Shown one piece after another: positions 8,638 through 16,240 of a stretch of 64,000 nucleotides of DNA; positions within the stretch are counted from its first letter, which is position 1; each line of letters opens with the position of its first letter. Both the position numbers and the translations under genes were made by a program. The notes under the pieces were generated by a model that was not told the DNA's origin, did no database searches, and worked only from the letters and a program-made list of their open reading frames with translations. The DNA lies in the IMG/VR virus record IMGVR_UViG_3300042691_044383, positions 1-64,000 of that record, one strand, 5' to 3'. Source of the stretch: a virus.

Positions 8638-9549
8638 TTATTGTCTTCTCCTGTAAGACGCACAGTTTACACAAACGTCAGGGTGAAGTCTATCTCCGGA
8701 ATCGTGATAACTACGCACTGTGCACTGTTTGCAAACCGATACGGTATACGTTCTAGGGTGCGTTGCCATTTCACATCTGTCCGAACCGTACGGACAGTTG
8801 TGGCATTCTATATCGTCCGATAGGCGATAAAAGCAAGGGGTGATACTCCTGTCTCGCTTTTTTATAAGCCCTTTGTTGTAGGACATTGTCGCCGAATTGT
8901 GCCCGATTTCCGTGGCAACAGGTTCATTCCTGGCCTTAGACTTAACCGGGTCCAGTAGTAAAAAGCACCTCAAACCTACACACTGCCTGTAGTCCCAGAA
9001 AAGACGCTTGGCAGTGTTCTCTCCTCGCTTGTTGATCTTAGACCGGTTAAAGCCAAAACCTAGACCTCGACTGTCCTTGAAAACAGCCAAGTAGGTTGTT
9101 TTTTCGAACGACCAATTTTGAACCAGCTTGTACGGAACAATGGAACCCGCTAGCGACTGGAACACAAGGCGGTGCTTTAAATTGCCATCTTGCTTTACAA
9201 CGTGGATTTCTTCGATGCAAGCCGGGATCCATTCGAATTTCGACTGGAATGTCCAGTCGATAACCGGTTTACCGACCCACAACGTGTCAACGTTAGCAGC
9301 TATTCGCCAGCACAGTTCCAGCAGCAAGCTGTCCGTTAGGACTTTTCCCGTGAGGCTTTTTATGCTGTTACGCACTGAACTTGAAGGCATACCCTCGGGC
9401 AAAGCTTCCAACAGCTTATCCGAAAAGGCGTCATACGTACCCTGCGTCAGTTCATTCCCCAAGAAGGAGGTCAGGGCCGCTGTCAGTTTGTCCCGCTTCG
9501 CAAGAATTGTCGGGATGGACATCGAAGGTACCGGGGGCAAGTCGGACAT
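8638..9549 (-). CDS. hypothetical protein with C-terminal zinc-finger-like cysteines
   Basis: A 303-residue protein beginning MSDLPPVPSMSIPT. The ATG at 9549 is preceded by GGAGAGAAC, a good ribosome-binding site. The last 65 residues hold paired cysteines (CHNCPYGSDRC, VCKQC, VCVNC), consistent with one or two zinc-binding knuckles. The middle is rich in aromatic and basic residues (WSFEKTTYLAVFKDSR), suggestive of nucleic-acid contact, but no family is recognised. The first 98 nt overlap the end of the next gene upstream in another frame, longer than other overlaps here. Confidence 0.65.
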   Translation of the reverse strand: MSDLPPVPSMSIPTILAKRDKLTAALTSFLGNELTQGTYDAFSDKLLEALPEGMPSSSVRNSIKSLTGKVLTDSLLLELCWRIAANVDTLWVGKPVIDWTFQSKFEWIPACIEEIHVVKQDGNLKHRLVFQSLAGSIVPYKLVQNWSFEKTTYLAVFKDSRGLGFGFNRSKINKRGENTAKRLFWDYRQCVGLRCFLLLDPVKSKARNEPVATEIGHNSATMSYNKGLIKKRDRSITPCFYRLSDDIECHNCPYGSDRCEMATHPRTYTVSVCKQCTVRSYHDSGDRLHPDVCVNCASYRRRQ

Positions 9550-10009
9550 GGTTCTCTCCGTCCTCGAAAATTTGAGCGTCCAGGTCAATAAAATAAAACC
9601 GTTCCCAAGCCACTTCGCGGTTCGTTTCCACGTTTAAAAATGTGTGCATCACGTGATCGCTCTTCAGCGTATCGACGTTAACATACTTCCCGTAGTTCAA
9701 AACGGGAGACTCCGGGTTATCGCATATTTGCCTCGCAATTACAGCCTGCGCTGTCGCACGACTGAAGTCTTTAAGCTCGGATAGCGATCCTCCAGCGTTG
9801 AAAAAATCCGCGAACGACTGCAACAATAACCGCACTCGATCGAGCCGCGATGCCGCGAAGTCCCCAGCGTCTTTGAAACAGTCTTCGTCGGAAAAAACCT
9901 CGCTAAAAACTTTTTCGCCTTTGTACGTTAAATCAAAAATAAGCTCACCGTCAACAACCTGCGAATGAAAGCCGTCTTCCGGTCTCATTTGTTCAATATC
10001 AAACTCCAT
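9452..10009 (-). CDS. hypothetical acidic protein
   Basis: A 185-residue acidic protein of unknown function, starting MEFDIEQMRPEDGFH. Its start overlaps the upstream glycosyltransferase-like stop by 11 nt. Its last 33 codons are read in a different frame through the beginning of the following gene, whose own start is well supported. Both frames look protein-like, so this is a real long overlap rather than a miscalled end. Confidence 0.6.
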   Translation of the reverse strand: MEFDIEQMRPEDGFHSQVVDGELIFDLTYKGEKVFSEVFSDEDCFKDAGDFAASRLDRVRLLLQSFADFFNAGGSLSELKDFSRATAQAVIARQICDNPESPVLNYGKYVNVDTLKSDHVMHTFLNVETNREVAWERFYFIDLDAQIFEDGENHVRLAPGTFDVHPDNSCEAGQTDSGPDLLLGE

Positions 10010-10817
10010 AATTCAGCACTTCCACGTCAAAAGAATGATGCAATAAAGACGGAAACGGGTTGCCGTCCGAGAAAACGTAGTTCTCCTCGGAAACGCCTAT
10101 ACCGCGTCTACCTGCTCGACCGCCCACGTTGATGTTAACGCCACCAATAGGCCGCGATCGGATCGCCTGTGAGACTTTGGCACAAGCCTCGCAGTAGCAA
10201 ACTGCAACTGAAGTGCTGGCGTGCCCTAGCTTGGCACCCTGTTGCCGCACCAACTCGCCCAGAACGGAATCACCTCCGTTGTGTTGCAGCTGCGGAAAAG
10301 GGTAGCCCCACTTACGCAGAAAACCAACATTACCCACCCACCATCCCCCCGTGGCAAAGTCGTATACGTGACGAGGAGAAACGGGCTTACCGCCAAACCA
10401 AGATTGTTGCGGAATAGCCAAGTACTGGTTACCTCGCTGCTTTATTCGATGCAGACTTCCGTAAACATCGAATAAAGCAGCGTGGCTAAGTACGGTTTGC
10501 CACCACTCCGGGACGGCGTTAACTAAAAAGCTGTCGTCGTCGAACCACATAACATGAGAAGTACGCAAGCCAACAAACATGCGACTCATCAACGGATACT
10601 TGCCAACGTTTTTGTTGCCGCTCGGGCGATATGTTTTCACCGGAACCGAAGCGGACTTTTCAGCTGCCCACTCTTGCGCAAAAGAAAATGTCGCCTCGGA
10701 CACTGCGTTAAGCCCAAGACGAACTTCTCCGACTAAATGCGTGCTAGAGATAGACCCTAGCACGCGCTTAGCCAGTTCAGGGTAGTCGCCATAAAGCAAC
10801 ACACACACCGTAAACAT
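9999..10817 (-). CDS. glycosyltransferase-like protein (GT-A fold)
   Basis: A 272-residue protein beginning MFTVCVLLYGDYPELAKRVL, the opening strand and helix of GT2-type transferases. A metal-binding type motif follows at VMWFDDDSFLVN near residue 90. Downstream are aromatic and glycine-rich segments (FATGGWWVGNVGFLRKWGYP) and a DSVLG segment that may be the catalytic-side loop. Substrate unknown. It is the third glycosyltransferase-like gene on this strand within 11 kb, separated from the first two by the nuclease and portal genes. Confidence 0.75.
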   Translation of the reverse strand: MFTVCVLLYGDYPELAKRVLGSISSTHLVGEVRLGLNAVSEATFSFAQEWAAEKSASVPVKTYRPSGNKNVGKYPLMSRMFVGLRTSHVMWFDDDSFLVNAVPEWWQTVLSHAALFDVYGSLHRIKQRGNQYLAIPQQSWFGGKPVSPRHVYDFATGGWWVGNVGFLRKWGYPFPQLQHNGGDSVLGELVRQQGAKLGHASTSVAVCYCEACAKVSQAIRSRPIGGVNINVGGRAGRRGIGVSEENYVFSDGNPFPSLLHHSFDVEVLNYGV

Positions 10818-10821
10818 TACG

Positions 10822-11607
10822 TTACGAAGACTTCTTAGCGGCTGTCGCTACCGGTTTTGATGCCGCCTCCGACTTTGATCGAGCCGTCTTAAGCTTCTCT
10901 CTCGCCGAGCCCAAAGCCTTCTCGGTCTCCTCAAGCTTAAGAATGGCAACGTCAAGATTTTGCACGAAAGCCGGGTCAAACGCGTCCGACTCAATCTCCG
11001 CAACAGCCGTCGAAAACGGATCAAGCATCTCGTGCAGATAGTTTCCTGTTTGTTGCGTGCTGTTGATGAGCTTCTGCAACATGGCGTTTGGAGATTTCGG
11101 AATCCCCGGCTTCCTTCCTCCGTTCCGCTTGACGTCCGCCTCTTTCTTGCTGGAAATTTCAACGGAAAGTTCTTTTGCCGATAACGAGTTCTTCCGTATC
11201 TTGACCAGCAATGACTCTCGCCGACTTTCACTCGAAAGCTTTTGAAGCTCGCGAAAATGCGCGAAAGTCAAGTATTTTCCGTCGGCCAATGGTTCAGCGA
11301 CTTGTTGCAACAAATACTCACGCGGAAACGTTACCGCTACGTTACGGTAGTCCGTAAGCTGCGTCAGGCTAAACCCGTCCTTACCCAGGAAAGCTGCCAA
11401 CTTTTGCATCTCGCTGCGTTTTTCTGCGTCAGCCAAGTCTTCCGACTTGTAAAGAAGGTCAATGGCCTGCCCTATGTCATAATAAAGCAAGACACCAACC
11501 TTTCCCGCTGCCAGCACTTTTTCGCCGATCTTCTTCGCAATGTCCTGCGTGGTTGCAGACATTGAGTTGAAAACAGCCTGCCTTTTCTTCGACAGATTCA
11601 AAGTCAT
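10822..11607 (-). CDS. hypothetical helical protein, weakly DUF1016-N-like
   Basis: A 261-residue, mainly helical, Lys- and Ser-rich protein. Residues 40-100 (YYDIGQAIDLLYK, then FSLTQLTDYRNVAVTFP) resemble the helical DNA-binding N-terminal domain of DUF1016 proteins, where a YxxG-xx-I segment is followed by a 'FS..nL..mr.f...FP' pattern. The nuclease half of that family is absent. A basic patch (KRNGGRKPGIPKSP) and a Lys/Ala-rich C-terminus (KPVATAAKKSS) also suggest nucleic-acid binding. The family link is tentative. It lies 4 nt before the glycosyltransferase-like gene. Confidence 0.6.
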   Translation of the reverse strand: MTLNLSKKRQAVFNSMSATTQDIAKKIGEKVLAAGKVGVLLYYDIGQAIDLLYKSEDLADAEKRSEMQKLAAFLGKDGFSLTQLTDYRNVAVTFPREYLLQQVAEPLADGKYLTFAHFRELQKLSSESRRESLLVKIRKNSLSAKELSVEISSKKEADVKRNGGRKPGIPKSPNAMLQKLINSTQQTGNYLHEMLDPFSTAVAEIESDAFDPAFVQNLDVAILKLEETEKALGSAREKLKTARSKSEAASKPVATAAKKSS

Positions 11608-11616
11608 AACCTACTC

Positions 11617-12156
11617 CTAAAACGTTTTCAAATGGTTCAAAAAGCCAGTGAAGGGCTGAACTATCATAGTAGTCCCGCCGTCGCCCCTGTAAAGGTGACA
11701 GCTTGAGCCCGGAGGCACGAATCTCTCGGGATCGCCGTCGTGAATGATCATACCCTGTTGGAAACCTTTCCGAGGAAAGAGCATACCAACGGGCCGACCT
11801 GCCGGAAACGTCTTGCTTCTTTCAATGTAAGCCTTAACAAAAGGAACAGACGTAAAAGACTTAAACCACATCGGATGCACCGAGCGGTTATCCCGGTGAA
11901 TAGGCGGGCTACCTTTCAACGTCTCCGCGAAAAGATATACCGGAAAATCATCGCACACCTGGTGGAAGTCACCCAAGGTAAACGAGCTTCCTTGCGAGAC
12001 ACGCTTCAAGTCCGCAATCAAAGTCTTGTAACCCATGACCTGCACAATGTGCATTATTCTACTGTGCTCCCAAGCTGCTTTCGTAACATCGCCAGCGTCC
12101 ATGGCCTGGAATTTCGACAGCAAAGGATTATTCGGATGCTGGGGCCTGTCGGTCAT
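11617..12156 (-). CDS. hypothetical protein
   Basis: A 179-residue protein starting MTDRPQHPNNPLLSKF. It shares one base with the stop of the UvsX-like gene (TAATG), so it is likely translated with the recombinase. The second half has Gly/Pro-rich loops and aromatic residues (GRPVGMLFPRKGFQQGMIIH). No family recognised; a recombination accessory role would be inference from position only. Confidence 0.6.
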   Translation of the reverse strand: MTDRPQHPNNPLLSKFQAMDAGDVTKAAWEHSRIMHIVQVMGYKTLIADLKRVSQGSSFTLGDFHQVCDDFPVYLFAETLKGSPPIHRDNRSVHPMWFKSFTSVPFVKAYIERSKTFPAGRPVGMLFPRKGFQQGMIIHDGDPERFVPPGSSCHLYRGDGGTTMIVQPFTGFLNHLKTF

Positions 12157-13703
12157 TATTCAGCCGCCTTTCTGTATTTTGCCTGAATGTCCTGCAACGA
12201 TATTCCGTCCACAAGCTTTGGCCGTATTTTAATGCCCAAAGCTTCACGTATTCGCTGCGAAACTTCTGCATTCTCGTGGATCATTCGCCCCACCTCCTGC
12301 CAAGACAAATACTCGTCCTTACCCATGCCTAACGCTCGCATGTTAGCCAAGCACTCAATATCCGCCGCCGCAGATTTGACCTTCAACTCCAGGTCAGCTT
12401 TCTTCAGCCGGTTTTTATTGATGCCTTCCGCTGATTGCAGAAGATCGCATATAGCCCAATCCCAGTCCCAGGTCACACGCTGAACAAGTTCGCCAGTAAC
12501 CTCGTCCTCATCGTACCACCACAAGAAACGAGTCTTGATGGCGCGATGCGTTGGCCCGAAGGAATTTTTTGCACAGGCTATACGCACGCCTATGCCCTCA
12601 AACTGAGCGTTTTTGAACTTACTTCGCCACACGGACATGTGGAGCTCGATGGATTCTCGGAAGTTCACGTTCCCGCCACCTAACGTGTACGCGTGCTCGA
12701 TACCGCGATCGTCCTTGCGTGTCTTCAAATGGTTTACAATGAAAACCATGAAAGGATGATTGGCAAGCTTCGGTATGATCGCATTCAGGTAGTTTTTATT
12801 TTTCAACGCGTCAACCGGGTGTGCCCGATTCGCATAACCTTCTTCCATCACCTTGTCTTGAATTTCCTCCGACAAGCTTGCCGCAAGCGAATCCAAACCA
12901 ATAGCAACAGGAATGGTTGCACCAGGACCAGGCTCTTCTTTAGTCCCTCGAAGCAATCGTTTAACCTCGGAAACATAGTGCGTGAACATGGACTGCCACT
13001 CCTCCGTGGAATTGCATCGGTTGGAATTGAAAGGCAACGGACCTTCCGTTTGCCGCATAATGCGGCATGCAAAATCGCCGTCGAACTTGGCCTCCGTGTC
13101 AAGGTGAAACGGAAGACCATTCAACTCGTGGACCCAACGAAAGAACTCAAAAAGCAGTGAGCTTTTGCACGAACCCCAGCTTCCAGCGAGCATCATCAAG
13201 GCAAACGGCAATACGTCGTTTGCAATAACGTACTCGATTGGCAACGACGGAGTCGGAATACCCACGCAAAGCTGCTCCAGCTCTTGCTTGCTACCGAAAA
13301 CCTTCGTCGCACCAAATTTCTCTTTCGCCGCAGCCGTGAAAGCGGCCATCATGCCGTTTCGAGATTTTCCACGGTTTTCTTCCGACCATTTATCGGCCAA
13401 AACCGCTTTTCCAGCTTTGGTCAAATTTCGATCGTCGTGAAAAACCGCAAGCTTACCTGTTGACTGTGGCTTCGCTTCCGCGACCTTGCGGTTAATTGCG
13501 TTTTTAACATCCTTCTTTTTTTCGTTTTTAGCTTTATCCGGCTTTTTTGAAGCCTGCGACTTGGAGGTACTCGTCACCTTTTCGGGCTTATCAATTACCT
13601 CGGGTTCCGCCGCAATCTCTCCCTCCGGTTCGCTTGTCGCAGGTTTCGGCTCGTCCGGCGGCACAGCCAAAGGGTCGTCAATGAACTCATCGTAATCGGA
13701 CAT
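12156..13703 (-). CDS. uvsX: UvsX/RecA-like recombinase ATPase
   Basis: A 515-residue RecA-fold ATPase, probably the strand-exchange recombinase. The first 80 residues are a charged Pro/Lys-rich tail not found in compact RecA proteins. The Walker A is GSWGSCKS (residues 174-181), with Cys in place of the usual Gly before Lys; T4 UvsX has Phe at that place, which supports a UvsX-type relation. Walker B-like IGLDSLAA lies near 270 and FIVNHLKTRKDD near 325 resembles the segment leading to DNA-binding loop L2. It begins right after a hairpin and a GGAG site, and the possible ssDNA-binding protein is the gene before it. Archaeal- or KaiC-type RecA proteins are the alternative. Confidence 0.8.
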   Translation of the reverse strand: MSDYDEFIDDPLAVPPDEPKPATSEPEGEIAAEPEVIDKPEKVTSTSKSQASKKPDKAKNEKKKDVKNAINRKVAEAKPQSTGKLAVFHDDRNLTKAGKAVLADKWSEENRGKSRNGMMAAFTAAAKEKFGATKVFGSKQELEQLCVGIPTPSLPIEYVIANDVLPFALMMLAGSWGSCKSSLLFEFFRWVHELNGLPFHLDTEAKFDGDFACRIMRQTEGPLPFNSNRCNSTEEWQSMFTHYVSEVKRLLRGTKEEPGPGATIPVAIGLDSLAASLSEEIQDKVMEEGYANRAHPVDALKNKNYLNAIIPKLANHPFMVFIVNHLKTRKDDRGIEHAYTLGGGNVNFRESIELHMSVWRSKFKNAQFEGIGVRIACAKNSFGPTHRAIKTRFLWWYDEDEVTGELVQRVTWDWDWAICDLLQSAEGINKNRLKKADLELKVKSAAADIECLANMRALGMGKDEYLSWQEVGRMIHENAEVSQRIREALGIKIRPKLVDGISLQDIQAKYRKAAE

Positions 13704-13718
13704 AACAGCTCCAAAGAA

Positions 13719-13743
13719 GCGTAGCCGGCTTAACCGGCTACGC
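13719..13743 (-). terminator. hairpin before UvsX-like gene, possible terminator or attenuator
   Basis: A perfect 10-bp stem (GCGTAGCCGG with its complement) and a 5-nt loop lie between the end of the upstream 597-residue gene and the start of the recombinase. On the minus strand it is followed by TTCTTT, then GGAGC and the ATG. The T-run is weak, so it may attenuate rather than stop transcription or may protect the recombinase mRNA. Confidence 0.6.
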
Positions 13744-13767
13744 GAGGCAAAAAACTAAACTGATAAA

Positions 13768-15561
13768 CTAGGCCTTCGGCTTTGAACCTCGCGACGAAGA
13801 ACGCGAAATTGCCTTGGCTGCCGCCATGCTCTTGTTAACACTGGCCTGGAAAGGATCGACCTCGCTGGCACCGGCTTCATCTTCGGTGTCACCCGTTTGA
13901 ACGTCGAAGTCCGCAGAAACCTCGTCTTCAAACGCTTCCACGTGCTGAAACTGTTCGATGATCTCTCCGCCCTCGTCGACTTCAAGATCATCGGTTTCGG
14001 CTTCGATTTCACCTTCGTTTTCAAAAGAATCCATCAGGTCCTCCGCGTCCAATCCGGCTGGATCCTCCACCGAAACCTGCGAGACATCCTCCTCTGCCAC
14101 CGCGTCAAAGTCCTCGAAAGGAACGTCTGCAACTGGTTGCGGTTTAGGCTGCCTTGTGCTGCGACTAGCCGGTGGAGCAACAGGCGTAGTCTGCACGTCT
14201 TCTTCCGCTAGCTCGGGATCGTACTCCGGAATAGCGACCTGCGTACGATTGTTCAAAACAGCTTTGACCGCGTCAAAGGCCAGGTACTCGGGATTGCTCA
14301 TCCAACAAAGCTTTACCAAGTTCGGAACAAATTTGAACGCATTAGCAATCCAGATGCAACGCTCTTCGATCGATGGCTCGAACAAGAAAAATGAATCCGC
14401 CGGATCCTGATCCGAGTCCTTCCAAAAGAAAAGATGTTTTGACGTGATGTTGTTGACCTGTTCCGTGCTTAGACCAGGTCGCAGCACCAAGCCGTTTGGC
14501 CCCACGATGCCGTTGGTTACAGCGGCCTCGTAAAGCGTTACCTGCTCGCCGCCCTTCTGCAGCTTCGAACTTTTGGCGTCTGGCTGTTTGGCCGCAAAAA
14601 CATAAGTCGTGTTGCCTGCCAGTTGCTTGTGCACAGGATCCGTCTTGTCCGGTACAAACGTATCCGGATTGAAAAGATGGAAGAAAACACCTCCTTTGAC
14701 AGTGCGTGTGTCCGCATCAAATTTACCGCAGGGGTCGCCGTACTTGTACATCACCGCAGGATCAACGTCTGGATCGCCTTGGAACTTCTCTTTCGTTCGA
14801 ACCATCAACTCCAGAAGCTTACGCCCAGCGCTTGCCGACACCGTTATCAGTGGCACCGGGTCTTCCGCAGCGTCGCCCAAGGGAACACCGTCACGCGGGA
14901 CCTCTTTCTCGAAAGGCTTACCGTTCTTCTCGTAACTGGAATACTCGCGTATTAAATCCAAATTCGGGCCGTTGTTGTAGACCGATCCGACGATGAAGTA
15001 CTGCTGCTTCCAAGGAGAAATAGCCTTGTTCATTGTGGCCGGCAAAAGACAGTTCCAATCCGGGTCCCACTTGCGGTTTTGCGAAAATCGTCCACTTTGG
15101 TGCGCGTCTTTGGCGACCTTGCAAAACTTGACGTACGGCTCCTCCCAAAAATCGACGCCTTCGACAACGTGCTGCTTGCTTCTCGCAATGATGTAGCTGA
15201 CCGGGTTGCAATCCTTGTCGTCGTGACCGATGATGCGGTCAGTTTTACGATTCACGCCTGCGTAGCTGCATACAAACACCGGTTCAGAAATCGAAACACC
15301 TTCCAGCCCCGCCGTATCGTACTGCGAAGTTCGTCCGTTCATCAAATCGACCGGATTCTCTGGATTTAACATGTTCCAGATACGAATTGAGAGCAGACCT
15401 CCTTTCTTGTAGCACTCAGGCTGGATAAGCCGGATGTTCTTGGCGTTTTTGTTGATGAAGTGATTGTTCCGCGGCGAATTGGCTCCGTTGTCAGCGGAAG
15501 GCAAAAGATTTCGCGTTGTGGCGGCCTTGGAACGCGGTCGTAGTCGGTTTTGTCCTTGCAT
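13768..15561 (-). CDS. hypothetical protein, candidate single-stranded DNA-binding protein
   Basis: A 597-residue protein starting MQGQNRLRPRSKAATTR; this ATG lies 3 nt after the dTMP kinase stop. The N-terminal basic segment is followed by a large region with many aromatic and beta-type stretches (SIRIWNMLNPENPVDLMNG, KQQYFIVGSVYNNGPN). After about residue 460 comes a Pro/Thr linker and then a very acidic stretch of about 90 residues, ending in a short basic Ser/Lys tail. Acidic C-terminal tails are typical of replication ssDNA-binding proteins such as T4 gp32. The position between the recombinase and dTMP kinase/polymerase fits. No OB-fold signature can be proven by eye, so the call is inference. 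Confidence 0.6.
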   Translation of the reverse strand: MQGQNRLRPRSKAATTRNLLPSADNGANSPRNNHFINKNAKNIRLIQPECYKKGGLLSIRIWNMLNPENPVDLMNGRTSQYDTAGLEGVSISEPVFVCSYAGVNRKTDRIIGHDDKDCNPVSYIIARSKQHVVEGVDFWEEPYVKFCKVAKDAHQSGRFSQNRKWDPDWNCLLPATMNKAISPWKQQYFIVGSVYNNGPNLDLIREYSSYEKNGKPFEKEVPRDGVPLGDAAEDPVPLITVSASAGRKLLELMVRTKEKFQGDPDVDPAVMYKYGDPCGKFDADTRTVKGGVFFHLFNPDTFVPDKTDPVHKQLAGNTTYVFAAKQPDAKSSKLQKGGEQVTLYEAAVTNGIVGPNGLVLRPGLSTEQVNNITSKHLFFWKDSDQDPADSFFLFEPSIEERCIWIANAFKFVPNLVKLCWMSNPEYLAFDAVKAVLNNRTQVAIPEYDPELAEEDVQTTPVAPPASRSTRQPKPQPVADVPFEDFDAVAEEDVSQVSVEDPAGLDAEDLMDSFENEGEIEAETDDLEVDEGGEIIEQFQHVEAFEDEVSADFDVQTGDTEDEAGASEVDPFQASVNKSMAAAKAISRSSSRGSKPKA

Positions 15562-15563
15562 TG

Positions 15564-16235
15564 TTACTCCAAAAAACTCTGAATAAATGAAACAACTTCT
15601 GAAACTAACTCTGGAAAATACCTCAAATCGTCCTGTTTTTCGCCGGTTGTGCAATCGACCCGCAAAAACTTGGCATCGGGGTGCCACTGCTGCATTTGCG
15701 CGTAAAAGCCAGCGACATTATGCAACAGCTCTCGCTGCCTTTCAAGCAGATCCAGAACGTTTTTTGTGTAGCGTCTTTCCTGCTTTTTAGCGACGTTGCT
15801 GATAGCCAAATCCAACGGCATGTCCATGAAGACAATTCCGTCGGGGCGAGGTAAACCCATTTTTTCGTACTCTAAATCCAAAATCAATTTAATGATCTGC
15901 TGCTCTCTCTCCCTTTCTACGCCAGCAGCAGCGTAAGCCAAGTTGCTCGGAACATACCTGTCGCAAAAGACAATGTCATTACAAGCCAATGCCGCCTTCA
16001 GCTCCTCCTTGGAGTGAAGTCGCTCTAACGCAAACAAAGAGGCTTGCACCTCTATCGGAAAACGTCCAAATTGGCCGTCTAAATACTTTCCGATGAGCTC
16101 GCTCCAAGCGTTTTTTCCGTAAGCTGGAAAAGAAAACAACTGTGTTTTCTTGCCGGCCCGGTCAAAGTGCTCCTTTAACAACTTGGTGATGGTTCCTTTG
16201 CCCGAACCATCAATGCCTTCGATACAAAGCAACAT
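15564..16235 (-). CDS. tmk: thymidylate (dTMP) kinase
   Basis: A 223-residue dTMP kinase that phosphorylates dTMP to dTDP for phage DNA synthesis. The P-loop is CIEGIDGSGKGTITKLL (residues 4-20). The DR(Y) motif is seen as VFCDRYVPSNLAYAAAG near 90, and a lid-like region KKQERRYTKN lies near 150. Length matches the cellular family. The gene lies 5 nt after the DNA polymerase stop in the same operon. With the dCTP deaminase at 45,749 it indicates phage-directed dTTP supply. Confidence 0.92.
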   Translation of the reverse strand: MLLCIEGIDGSGKGTITKLLKEHFDRAGKKTQLFSFPAYGKNAWSELIGKYLDGQFGRFPIEVQASLFALERLHSKEELKAALACNDIVFCDRYVPSNLAYAAAGVEREREQQIIKLILDLEYEKMGLPRPDGIVFMDMPLDLAISNVAKKQERRYTKNVLDLLERQRELLHNVAGFYAQMQQWHPDAKFLRVDCTTGEKQDDLRYFPELVSEVVSFIQSFLE

Positions 16236-16240
16236 TCTAT

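Noticed and set aside
10822-11607. DUF1016-type PD-(D/E)XK nuclease
   Set aside because: Only the helical N-terminal similarity is seen; the nuclease half is absent.
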